A stretch of DNA of 64,000 nucleotides from Sternotherus odoratus (lineage: Eukaryota; Chordata; Testudines; Kinosternidae). Within the stretch, counting starts at the first letter, position 1, and each line of letters begins with the position of its first letter. The position numbers were made by a program, and so were the translations under genes. Below are positions 1-9,834 of the stretch, piece after piece. The stretch spans positions 36,145,390-36,209,389 of the forward strand of contig JAVMKO010000003.1 of assembly GCA_032164245.1 (NCBI GenBank), read 5' to 3'. The notes below the pieces were generated by a model. It made no database searches. It was not told the DNA's origin and worked only from the letters and a program-made list of their open reading frames with translations.

Positions 1-593
1 GGCACCCATGTCCCTCCTGGACATCGGTGCCCTTTACCTTGGGGTCCTGCCAGCTGGCAGTGCCCCTTTGTCTCTGGGTTCTGCCCCCTGCAGTAACCCA
101 CAACCCTCTATCCCCACCTTGCCTCAATGGCTACTTCCAGTCACCATCTTGTCCCCATTCATGCAGTCTGACTGCAGTCTGTAAACCACTCATCACTGGC
201 AATGGGGGTTGGACTAACTGCCTCTGCCTAACCCTGGGATGCACCTATGCATCCCCAGTACCTGTTTAGGCCTTGCACAAGGCCTGCAGCCTGGGGAATT
301 GTCTGGGGTTTACCAGGCGGGAGCTCCCCGCTCCTCTTGCCTTCCCCCAGCTCGGCTCAACTTGAGGTACCTTGGTCTCAGGCAGCTAGGCCCTCTCTCT
401 CTACAGGTAGAGAGATGCCTCCTGGCTCCTAGCTGACAGCCCTTTATAGGGCCAGCTGTGGCCTGATTGAGCTGGTCTGCTCAATCTGTGGTAAGCTATT
501 CATTCAGCTGCTCTCACTCCTTCCCAGCTGCAGCCCTCTGCAGGGCTGCTTTTATCCCCTTCATGGCCATAGTGGGGTGATCACCCCACTACA
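1..593 (-). mobile_element. Solo or terminal LTR, truncated by the window edge
   Basis: Read on the minus strand, the sequence starts at 593 with TGTAGTGGGG, as expected for an LTR 5' end. A TATAAAG promoter-like box lies at about 442-448 (minus). A perfect 20-bp palindrome at 571-590 (core GGGGTGATCACCCC) sits just inside the end. The overall sequence resembles LTRs I recall as abundant in turtle genomes. The other end is outside the window, so the target duplication cannot be checked and I cannot say whether an internal region follows. Open frames here (for example 239-436) are short overlapping frames with no recognisable product. Confidence 0.5.
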
Positions 594-2111
594 GTCTGTT
601 TTCAAGACCAAATAATCAAGAAACAGAGAACTTAAGTGATTTACTAAAAGCACCATTAGAAGTTTGTAGCGGAGCTTGAAACAGTCCACTGGCTGAAATC
701 TAGACCCTGTTCCTGGGAATTTTGCCACTGACTTCAGTTGGCCAAGGATTTCAGCCCTGATCTCCTGAAATGACAAGCCTATATCTCACCAACTCAATGC
801 TTCATATTAATATTATACAAATCTCCATATGTAATTAGGCCACCTGAGGTTTCCTAGATTGGGCATTAGGTGTGTAGAACAAAGCAACCTGGGTTCTATT
901 ATTGGTTATGATTTGTAGCACCTTACACCAACATTCAGTGTTAAGGGAAGTGGTTCTATGATTGATGCACCACTAACTCAGCTATATAGTGAGCATACAT
1001 ATCTTCTTGGGGTGCACTGAATGAGGCAAATCTCCTCAGAGCTGTTACCAAGTTGGCCAGCACCTTACTCACTATTAATTACAATTTGGTGATCTCTCTA
1101 TCCCATTTTTTTTTTTAAATTAAAACCCTGTGTTTGATTTTTTTTTCTTTTGCTTTGGTTAATGAAGATGAAGTTAGAGAGAGGAAAAAATGATTTTTTG
1201 GGAAATTCTTAAAAGTAAAATCTCATTTAAAAAACTAGTTGAAGTTGCCAAGTGGCAACTTATTAAACCATTAAAAGCAAATAAATTAATAGTTAAGGAT
1301 ATGATAAATAGTATGCTGCCAACCTAATAAACAAGCATGTCATTCTTATCAAGCATAAAGAAATGCATATTTGAACACAATAGAGCAACCTTAAATCTTA
1401 TCCACAGTAACTGCCATTTTCACCAGTAGTCTCAAAATTTAAACATAACACACACCTTTTTCAAAAAGAAACACAACAGTCCATATATATGTATTAATAA
1501 TACATTCATCAGCCTCAAATGAAAGTCCATATACCTTCATAATTTTGCCATCAATCACAATGTCATGTACATGCCTATCATCAAAAATTAATAAATTACT
1601 AAATAAAATTAAATCACACACAATTCTCAAAGCACATCAGTTTTAAGTATTTTCCCAAAAATGTCTGCAGTTATGTGACTAATATATTAATTGTTATATT
1701 GATACAATTTTTTTCCTTTTTAGTGTATTCCTTAAAAGAGAATACAAAGACTTCAAAATCAAAATAATACATTAATTATTGGGGTTTGGAAAATGCATCA
1801 GAGTTTGTGTTATGATGTGCATTTCTTGATACCTAAATAAGAATATTGTTTTGTTTGTTATGTGGGGAGTGAAAGATTTATGAGGTCCTTAATAACTCAT
1901 TTGCTTGCTTCCAGTGAATGGATTTTTAAAAGGTCTGATAGGTAAGTACATTGTTCATACTCTTTCATCTGCCACAGATCTCTGCTGTGTTGTTCACATC
2001 TGTTGCACATTTTAATTGCACTCGTTATTTAATTCATTGGCTCCGCTCTCTCTTTTCATTCAATATAATTTTGTTTTCTTGTGCTTTCTTGTTTTTGAAC
2101 TCTCTCATCCC
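594..2111. other. Intron-like sequence before the terminal exon
   Basis: No gene is visible. About 615-790 resembles a degraded MIR-like SINE. The stretch 1080-1700 is strongly AT-rich. If the exon at 2144 is real, this is its upstream intron on the + strand. Confidence 0.4.
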
Positions 2112-2143
2112 TCTTCTCTGAAATCCTTTCTATTTTACTCAAG
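2112..2143 (+). promoter_or_regulatory. Splice acceptor with polypyrimidine tract
   Basis: A pyrimidine-rich tract (ctcttctctg, then cctttctattttactc) runs into AAG at 2141-2143. The first codon of the open frame begins immediately after it. The AAG acceptor is less common than CAG but acceptable, and the tract is strong. Confidence 0.55.
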
Positions 2144-2296
2144 GTACCTCGAATCATCCTAACACGCCCTTCCACTTCTGATGAGGACACCGACCAATTA
2201 ACCCAAGATCCAGATGACTTTGAGCCTGAGGAGATGGATAGTGCAGGAAGACAGGGCTATTCAGAGTGTTTGAACAATGCTTTTTACCCTCCCTAA
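2144..2296 (+). CDS. Putative terminal coding exon of an unidentified gene (acidic C-terminus)
   Basis: After the acceptor at 2143 a frame stays open for 50 codons and ends in TAA TAA at 2294-2299. The peptide begins VPRIILTRPSTSDEDTD. Its middle is acidic (PDDFEPEEMD), and it ends with YSECLNNAFYPP. Its composition is unlike the surrounding AT-rich non-coding DNA: many Asp and Glu, Ser and Thr next to acids (possible CK2-type sites), and no low-complexity run. An AATAAA overlaps the stop at 2295-2300 and another follows at 2769, which fits a last exon. I do not recognise the protein. The acidic, soluble tail would suit a cytoplasmic C-terminus of a larger protein, but that is inference. The start given is the splice junction (phase 0 assumed), not an initiator. 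It could also be an alternative last exon. A chance open frame is possible but unlikely given the signals on both sides. Confidence 0.6.
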   Translation, partial: VPRIILTRPSTSDEDTDQLTQDPDDFEPEEMDSAGRQGYSECLNNAFYPP

Positions 2297-2790
2297 TAAA
2301 GTACTCTGATAGAAGAACTTCATGGTATTATGTTTTCACTGTTGTTCTGTTTCTGTTAAGGTAGTACTTGAACCGCTATGCCTTATTCATAGTTGAAACC
2401 AGTACATGGGCTGAATTTGAATTGAAAAAATCAAACCAAACTTACATTTATGTTTATTTGCCTTGAACTTTACTTCAATTGGAATTCGTACACTTGAAAT
2501 GGAATGTTCTGTATAAAGTTATGTGAATGTCCCCAGTCAAGAATTTCAAGCTTCCACTGTAAGTGCATTCTGCAAAAACTCAATGGGATGATAAAGATTT
2601 ATATTCATTTGGGGTATTACACCACAACCCATTTTGAAACATTGTAAAAGCAAATGTATAGATTTATTTATTTTTTAAACCAAGATGTGTTTTCCATCTA
2701 TGTGGTCAAACCCCTGTTTTATCTACAGGTTCCTTTGGACTGTCCCTTTTTATGTTGTTTTCTACCTAAATAAAATATTACTCTTCAGTC
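2297..2790 (+). other. Candidate 3' untranslated region
   Basis: AT-rich, apparently unique sequence follows the stop codon. AATAAA at 2769-2774, followed by TG/T-rich sequence from about 2795, would place cleavage near 2790. The alternative signal at 2295-2300 would give an extremely short UTR. The end is inferred from motifs only. Confidence 0.45.
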
Positions 2791-2971
2791 TAATGAATGG
2801 TTCTTTCTTTTGTAGATGAATGTAATTCACCCTGGAAATGTGCAAGTCAGGTCAAAGAATTAAAGTAGAGGCTTCTCTGAGTGCATATTTTATGTGATCC
2901 ACATGTGAGATTTTTATAAGGACCTGTAAGTATGGATCCCATCAGATAAAAATTTAGAGAAGCCTCTTCTT

Positions 2972-3089
2972 AGGGTGACCAGACAACGTGAAAAATTGGG
3001 ACAAGGGGTGGAGGGTAATAGGAACCTATATAAGAAAAAGACCCAAAAATCAGGACTCTCCCTATAAAATTGGGTCATCTGGTCACCCA
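2972..3089. mobile_element. Small inverted-repeat element, AGGGTGACCAGA family, copy 1
   Basis: The left end AGGGTGACCAGA is the inverse of TCTGGTCACCC at the right end. The interior phrases on a gggacaagggg motif, pages of ataggaaccta and cccaaaaatcaggac match a miniature transposon that I recall as very common in turtles. There is no coding capacity. A second copy lies at 6500-6600. Confidence 0.7.
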
Positions 3090-3308
3090 ATCAGGACCCA
3101 GGGAATGGTTTGAGAAAGAGCTTCTTAAGTGAGAGTGATGTCCCCGGGTCATCTCTTCCTGCCCTCGATTTGCATGTTAACAGAACCCTCCAAAAGTTGC
3201 CTTGAAATTATGGCATATGTTTTACAGAGTAAACAGAAGCGCCTATGGTAAACAAACGAGACCAAATGTTCTTGTGCCTGAACATTCAGCCTTCTTTCTC
3301 TTTACCAG
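3090..3308. other. Unannotated spacer ending in a splice-acceptor-like tract
   Basis: No repeat or gene was recognised. The final bases ttctttctctttaccag (to 3308) form a good acceptor consensus. Confidence 0.3.
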
Positions 3309-3495
3309 AATCGAATGTTTTCCAAGTGGTACAGGCCCCTAGCACATTTTTAGGTACTCAAAAAATAACCCACTGTTGGAATGGAGTACAACACATGGTA
3401 TTGGCTGGTATGCATATGTATCATTGTCCTGGACTTCGATGGAATCAGATGGCTCAGATGTCTGTCAGCTTCTAGTGGTTGACCTACAGAGGATG
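3309..3495 (+). other. Candidate non-coding or alternative exon
   Basis: The segment lies between a strong acceptor (tttctctttaccag ending at 3308) and a strong donor (GATG|GTAAGT, GT at 3496). One frame is open from the acceptor to a stop at 3473-3475, before the donor, so it cannot be an internal coding exon in any frame. It could be a non-coding exon of a transcript, a UTR exon, or a coincidence of two splice motifs. Confidence 0.22.
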
Positions 3496-6400
3496 GTAAG
3501 TACCAAGCAGTAAGGAAGGTCTCCCTTAGTTAAAGTGGCAAAGACCTCTCCTGTTGGAGAAAGATGAACCGAGTTCTATTCTGCATGTACATTAGGGAAC
3601 CACCATATCTGTGTATATGTAAATATGGATTCTTTACAATATGTGAATGCAATGCAGCCCTATGGCCTGGTGGAGCCTCATTTTCTATTCAAATACATGG
3701 ACAATGAGCTGATAAATCTCTCAGAATGACTTGAATGACATCAGAGTAATGAACAGTCCTGACCTACAACAGAATTGACACCATATTATTAGCAAATCAC
3801 CCTAAACAATTGAGAAGAAAATTTTAATTTGAAAATTTAGGATAATAACACTGATAATTTGATATGGGGATTTCTCTTGCATTGCTAGCTGTTTCCACCA
3901 TAGTTTTCTTGTTATTTTGCAATTAGCTGAAATGAAGATAATTTACCAGTGAGATGAGTATTAAGCTAATTTTCCTTAGTTCTGGGATACTAGCATTACT
4001 ACACAATCTGCTAGTGCTGTGAAAATGCCTATATCAGTCTCATAATCTTCATAGTTTGACCCAGAATAGACAGATAGTGGATGAAATTAAATTTTAAAAA
4101 GTAACATTTGTTCTTTTCCCCTCCTGTGTCACACAGCTTGTTTTGTCATAGAAACAATCATTGGTTCTCCATAGTGACACAGTCCTTACTGAATGAACAA
4201 AGCAGAAATATTATTAAAGCTGGTTCTCTGCACTAATAAATGGCTTTGCAATCCAGTGTGTGATCTGCAATTTTTATTAGTATTGAATTACATCTTCCTG
4301 GACTGGAGGAATAGGAAAATATAGATATTACACTACTATTAACTGATAACTGGTGGCAGCGAATGAACCTCAGCTAAGCAAGGGAATTAAGTGGAATGAA
4401 ATGGGATTCTATTGAGAATTATATATTTTCTCTACTCCAACCAGTCATTAGGTTCTTCATTAGATACAAAATTTTGATATTGCTTTCCAAAATATTCAAA
4501 AAAAAAGACATGGTAATTGTATGCTAGTGTATATTGTGCACTTCAGCCTATGTTTTCAAAAGTGGGTTCTAATTTTGAGTGCCACAGTTTTTTAGTGTTC
4601 TTCTTGTGATCTCTTCAATCTACACCATCTTCAGCTAGTGTTATGGGTCTCTGAAAATAAGACTCTTGGTTTTCAAGTTCCACAAAATGGAAGCACCCAA
4701 ATTAGTAGAATTTTTTGAAAATGTTGGGCTTATTTGTTTATTTTTAATTGAACTTGCAAAATTCAGATTGCACTGTGGAGACTTTTGTTCCAAATATGAA
4801 CACAGACATAATTCTCATTCCAATGGATGTACTGATCACAAGTCAACAGGTGGTGTTTTTCTGGACTTCGTTGAATAACACCACTTTTTATTTGGACTTT
4901 TGTTGAAAGACACACAACTCTAATGTATTATGAATTAGACAGCACCATAAATGTGCATGCCCATTTACAAAATATGAAATACCTAAATATGAAATACCAA
5001 ATCTTTCAGCCCTTACTCAGTTTTTGCTCAGGCTTTACTTTACGCAAAATTTCCAAACACTTCATTGAGAGGTTTGCTTGTATAGGGTCTAAATAAATAA
5101 TTAGGAGCCAAATTCTGCCACACTGACTCATGCTGTGTTATGCTCTCTCACTTGAACCACTATGGAGAAGGGATGGGCAGAAATAGGCCCTGAATCAAGC
5201 TTTCAGTCAATACGGATATAACAATTGCCCACTTCTTATACTTACTGGTTAATGATCGCTTAAACCAGTTATTCACAAACTGGCTGTCTGTGGAGCATTT
5301 GCTGGTGGACAGCTGATGTCTCATTTCCAGCTGCAAAATTGCATTAAATGATAATTAAGAAAGCATTAAATACCTCTCTGTTATTTTTCCTTTTAAGCAA
5401 TTATTATAGTTGCCACAGGGATGTGAGGGTGAGTGGGAGAGCGGTTGATTAGTACCATTGATGCATGGGAGCGATTTGAGGGAAGGGGACAATCTCCATT
5501 TAAATGTGGTTCACACTGTTCAGTACTTGAGAACACCTGTTTATGAGAACAGTTACTTTGTTAAAGGAACAAATATCAAATGAAAAGGGGCTTGTTTGCT
5601 GCTTAGATGTTCTTTACCTTTCAGTCACAGCATATACACTATGCTGTCATTGACACCTCTGTTTGTAGTAGTCCACTGTCAATCAATAAGCTAACAGTAA
5701 TCAGAGAGGAGTGCTCTCAAATTCTAATGACTCCAATGGAGCAAGAGCAATCTCTACAGGGTCTGTTTAATGTAGTGCCATACATAACTTTTTAAACATT
5801 CTTCCTAGAATCAATGCATTCAAAAAGGTTCTCTTCTGAGGAAATTTATAGAAAAGACTCGTATACATTGTATGGTATGTAATGCTTTTATGTATTGGTT
5901 CCCCTGTACAGGAGGTGGGGGTTTATTCTGCATGTAATAATTTCCCGCTTTCGACATGCCTGTACTCTCCCTCCACGGAGTATTTACAGAATAAGCACGT
6001 TGTCCAAAGAGTGACAGCAGCAGTTGCTGGTGGATGGTGACCCCTTGCATGGATTAACTTCCCACCCTCAGATTCCATGTCAATGGAAAGGTAAGCCTTC
6101 TAAGTACAAAACTGCAGGCAACTTCAGCGCACACTTCATTTCTGCTGATGTAATCTAAAATACATGTTAGAAAAGCATCTGGAATCCTGATGTTTCATAT
6201 ATGTGCACATGACCTAGCATACGCATACAGATACTTGCTGACTTGTCATACTGCAGGGGGACAATTGCTGGAGTCAAAAAGAAATTAGAAATCTTAACTT
6301 GTAATTTCTTCCTGAATTGCAGCTGGAGGGGGGGAGGGGGTGGATCTATCTGAGTATTGTGGGATTTTTAAGCTTTTGAATTATTTTTAAAAATAAATGG

Positions 6401-6499
6401 TCAAAATGTTCCTTCCAAATCTCAAGAAATCTTAAGATTTCAGCCTTAATCTCAGACCTCTTAACAGACATACATGATTTATCATCAGAGTAAGATATG
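3496..6499. other. Three kilobases without a recognised gene
   Basis: AT-rich unique-looking sequence. The short open frames at 4666-4878 and 5607-5795 have no recognisable domains and no splice context. A G-rich run (ggagggggggaggggg) lies near 6326-6341. Confidence 0.4.
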
Positions 6500-6600
6500 T
6501 AGGGTGACCAGACAGTAAGTGTGAAAATTGGAACAGGGGATCGAGGTGGGGTAATAGGAGTCTAAATAAGAAATCCAAAAATCGGGATCTGGTCAGCCTA
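6500..6600. mobile_element. Small inverted-repeat element, AGGGTGACCAGA family, copy 2
   Basis: Begins TAGGGTGACCAGACAG and ends CTGGTCAGCCTA, so the termini are imperfect inverted repeats bounded by TA. The interior matches copy 1 at 2972-3089 (gtaataggagtct, ccaaaaatcggga). It is non-autonomous. Confidence 0.7.
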
Positions 6601-7324
6601 AAGATGTGTGTCAGGACTTCATATTGGACCCAATATTCACTAATCTCTAGTGATGTGTTTGGATACAATCATAAAGACATTGTCCCTGAAGTTAAGACAA
6701 AGACAATACACATGGGAGACACTTTGCACATAACCTGGGGATCCAGTGTTGCAGAAGCATGGCTGGGTGCATGACAAATGTGAATAATAAAAGAAATATG
6801 GATGTTGTGTGGATAAAAATGTGATCCAATGTGGCAGGGAAATTACTAACCTATTTTCTTTTCCAAGCATCACTGATGAACAGCACAGAAAATATATCTC
6901 ATTAAATTGTCAACCTGTAAATTGCTGCTATTTGGGGACTGCAACAATTTTTGCTTCCTACCCCCATCCTAATATGGATGGCCTCTCTTGGCCTCCTGCT
7001 GTGTTGTTCACATTTTGGTGCCATGTTCTGAAAAGAAAAGCGACTGGCAGAAGCACAATGTTTATATTTGAAGAAATGATTGGAAATAGCACAGTAATTT
7101 ATGGAGAAAAAGCCCATAAAATATATATTACTCAACACCTGGGAGGAGTATTGATCTTTGTAAAGAAAAAATGGAACATATGAAAGTTGCTGACACAGTA
7201 TATTAGAAAACTCTTAGAATAATGGCGCCTTGTTCCCCCAAATAAGCCAGGGAAGAAGGAAAAGTGCTTCTAGAGCTTACACTGGGTTCCACGCATAGGA
7301 TCACTGCCACAGTTATAAAATTAT
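6601..7324. other. No recognised gene; contains an unassigned 124-codon open frame
   Basis: An ATG-to-stop frame runs at 6809-7183 (+). The translation shows no signal peptide, domain or repeat that I recognise, and the opposite strand has a comparable frame at 6902-7138. I treat it as chance until homologs are found. Confidence 0.35.
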
Positions 7325-7990
7325 AGAGCCATAGGGTTAGAAAGGACCACAAAAGTAATCTAGTGAAAGTCTAATCTCCTTCCAAAATGCAGGATTTGTT
7401 GTGTTGGAACCATCCAAGACAGGTGACTATCCAGCCTCCTTTTGAAAACCTCCAGTGAAGAAGCTTCCATGACTTCCCTAGGCGGTCTGTTCCATTGTCC
7501 TATTGTTCTTACTGTTAGGAAGTTTTTACTGAGATTTAATCTAAATCTGCTATGCTTGAGCCCATTGACTCTTGTCCTGCCTACTGGGGCAAGAGAGAAC
7601 AACTTTTCTGCATCTTTTTATGGTAGCCTTTCAAGTATTTGAAGACCACTATCATGTCCTTCCCTTAATCTTCTCTTTTCCAAACTAAACATACCCAGTT
7701 CCTTCAGCATTTGCTCACTTGATCATGTTTGTCACTCACCTCTAAATCCTTTCTAATTTCTCTACCTCCTTTCTATAAATTGGTGACCAAAACTGGACAC
7801 AGAACTCCAGCTGAGGCCTAACCTGTGCTGAGTAGAGCGGTACTATCACCTCCCATGACTTGTACACTATGTCTCTGTTAGTGCAACCTAAAACTGCATT
7901 TGCTGTTTTTTGCAACAGCATCACATTGCTGACTCATGTTGAAGTTGTGATCTACAGCAACCCCCAGATCCTTCTCAGCAGTCTAGTGGT
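7325..7990 (-). pseudogene. CR1 LINE fragment, C-terminal end of ORF2 and 3' tail
   Basis: Minus-strand translation gives broken CR1 ORF2 sequence. At 7742-7924 the peptide contains VPLYSAQVRPQLEFCVQFW, matching the conserved CR1 segment after the reverse transcriptase. At 7360-7602 it contains RFRLNLSKNFLTVRT and PPREVMEASSLEVFKRRLD, the conserved CR1 C-terminus. Stops and frameshifts separate the pieces, so it is dead. The 3' end lies at the low-coordinate side (about 7325), where 'ctatggctctata' (minus) resembles a degraded CR1 tail. The copy is 5'-truncated, as is usual for the family. Confidence 0.9.
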
Positions 7991-7994
7991 GACT

Positions 7995-8056
7995 CAATAA
8001 ATCAATCCCCGATACATCAAACACTACCCACCGATCCGGCGGGTAGTGTAGTCCTA
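7995..8056. mobile_element. 3' fragment of a turtle-type hAT-like miniature element
   Basis: The sequence around the hairpin ACACTACCC / GGGTAGTGT (9-bp arms around 8020-8050), with cgatccggcggg in the loop, matches the end of a miniature element I recall from turtles. It follows the CR1 directly. Confidence 0.4.
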
Positions 8057-8656
8057 CCCTTAGTTATTTGAATTGCTCAGTCATAGCTGAACCCAGTTGT
8101 GGTAGGACTGTGCTTCTGCCCAGAGCTGGAAATTTCTGAGAGCTGAAATCACTTGTGGCAAGACTGTGTTTCTGTCCAGCCTGCACAGAGCTAAAATCAC
8201 TAAGAGGCTGGCAGCAGTCATACCAGTTGCAGCAAACATGGTGGCGTTTACTCATCCGCCTTCCCCACAGACACACACTCATGGCAGGAGGAGCATTCAC
8301 ACAGATGTACCTAGGAACTCTGGGTCTGCGCTGACCAGGCACAACAACTGTGAGTGGGGTGTTAAGGGGCAGGGAGAGGGGGGACCACACTACAAGAACT
8401 TGGGTGTTGGACTCAAAAACCTGAAGCAAAGGAAACTGCTCAGTGTACTCTGAGGAGGGTGTATTGCTCATGCCTTTATGTTTATGAATAGCACTTGTGC
8501 TGTTTTCTCAGACTAATGCTAGGTTACTTTTATTAAAGAAGCTTTCTACCTCAGACTCTGTGCTTGCAAGAGGGGAAGACTGGCCTCTTAGATGCGCCCA
8601 GAGGGTCGAGGTGAAATTTCCCCAGATTACCCATTTCAACTGGCAGAATGGTTACA
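8057..8656 (+). mobile_element. Probable solo LTR
   Basis: The block 8520-8600 (ttactttTATTAAAGaagc, gactctgtgcttgcaagagg) resembles the R/U5 part of a turtle endogenous retrovirus LTR. The sequence appears to end GGTTACA at about 8656. The left boundary is uncertain because it abuts the preceding miniature-element fragment, and I could not find a convincing target duplication. Overlapping open frames at 8064-8471 and 8166-8453 are not genes. Confidence 0.4.
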
Positions 8657-9802
8657 TCTATTTTAAATTGAATTGATAGTTCTGTGTTAAATTATAGTAT
8701 CACACAGGACCCAGCTCAGCTCCTGGGTGCTACATATTTCAGAACAATAGGGTGAATGTTATCCTTTGAGATTTTCTGAGATTGGGAGGCTCTAGGAATA
8801 CAAGAAGAATGCAGACAATGACCACAAAAGAGTCACAAATCTAGAACCTTGTCTGTATTATACATTATAAGCAGTTGATTAAGGTTACAATCACACAGAT
8901 GCATGCAAAACTTGAGAGAGCCCATGTAATACTTACTGTTGTATTCATATGCGTATAACTAAAGTTGTTCTGGAGGCCGGTGGGTCCTTGAAGAGGGTGG
9001 TCATTGTTAGGGTGATTCCTGATGTGGTCTTCCCTCTCCATTCATACAATTTAACCCTTGTTATTTTGTTAGTAGGTTCACACCTAACACCTTATGCATA
9101 TGCATGAGAGTTCCAATCTCTTTTTTCCTTATCTATGCTACCATACATTTGGAGGTCCCCTATTTCTCATAGGTTGTTCTTGTAGTTTTCCTTATTCTTA
9201 TTAACATCTTATTAAAATTTACGTAAACATGTTCCCATGGTCACTTGCAGTAGGAGAACTTTTCATGATGTTACAGACATCTAGCTTTGAGGTCTAGATG
9301 GGTTCACTGAACTATTTCCCCAGAATATTACTATTGGCACATTCTTTACCATAATGTTGCTACTTTACTGGTATAGAGTTATTCCTGGGTCACCTACTTA
9401 TGTCAAACATCCTTATGCCCGGGGCCTAGTAAGGCTTATCTGAAATCTTACAGGCCTTAGCCTGTAGGCCTTGCATTATGGCCTTATTTTACTTATATAC
9501 CTAATACACCTTCCTTTCTTCAAAATTTGTCAATATTATACTCCTATAATCCTATCCTACTTATATTTATACCTGTATCTACAGCTTAAATCTATTCATC
9601 ACACACTGGATATGAAATAACGTGAGTCTGCCATGATAGTAGATAACTCAATTAAACAATAAAATGAACTAATTGGATACATGTGTCGTAAGGCTCTTCT
9701 GTTATTCTCAATGCCTCACCCTATTGTGGAGGGACCTCTTGATATTAAGGGTGCAGTTGTTACTCAGTAACTTTTCTAGGTAAGTCAGGAGCAGCACTGA
9801 AA
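8657..9802. other. Unresolved repeat-like sequence, no gene
   Basis: About 8860-9600 resembles, from recall, a widespread turtle LTR-type repeat (for example cctgggtcacctacttatgt and cttatatacctaatacacc). Boundaries, orientation and internal domains cannot be defined from this copy. Confidence 0.3.
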
Positions 9803-9834
9803 GGTGCTGGAGAGATCCATATCTCTCCAGCACC
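9803..9834. repeat. Perfect 14-bp hairpin with a 4-nt loop
   Basis: GGTGCTGGAGAGAT (9803-9816), loop ccat, then its exact reverse complement ATCTCTCCAGCACC (9821-9834). It sits in ordinary non-coding sequence. It may be a small palindromic element or an end of one; no longer stem extends on either side. Confidence 0.9.

Noticed and set aside
6809..7183. 124-codon ATG-initiated frame
   Set aside because: No recognisable family and an opposing frame of similar length; kept only as a note because a search could not be run.
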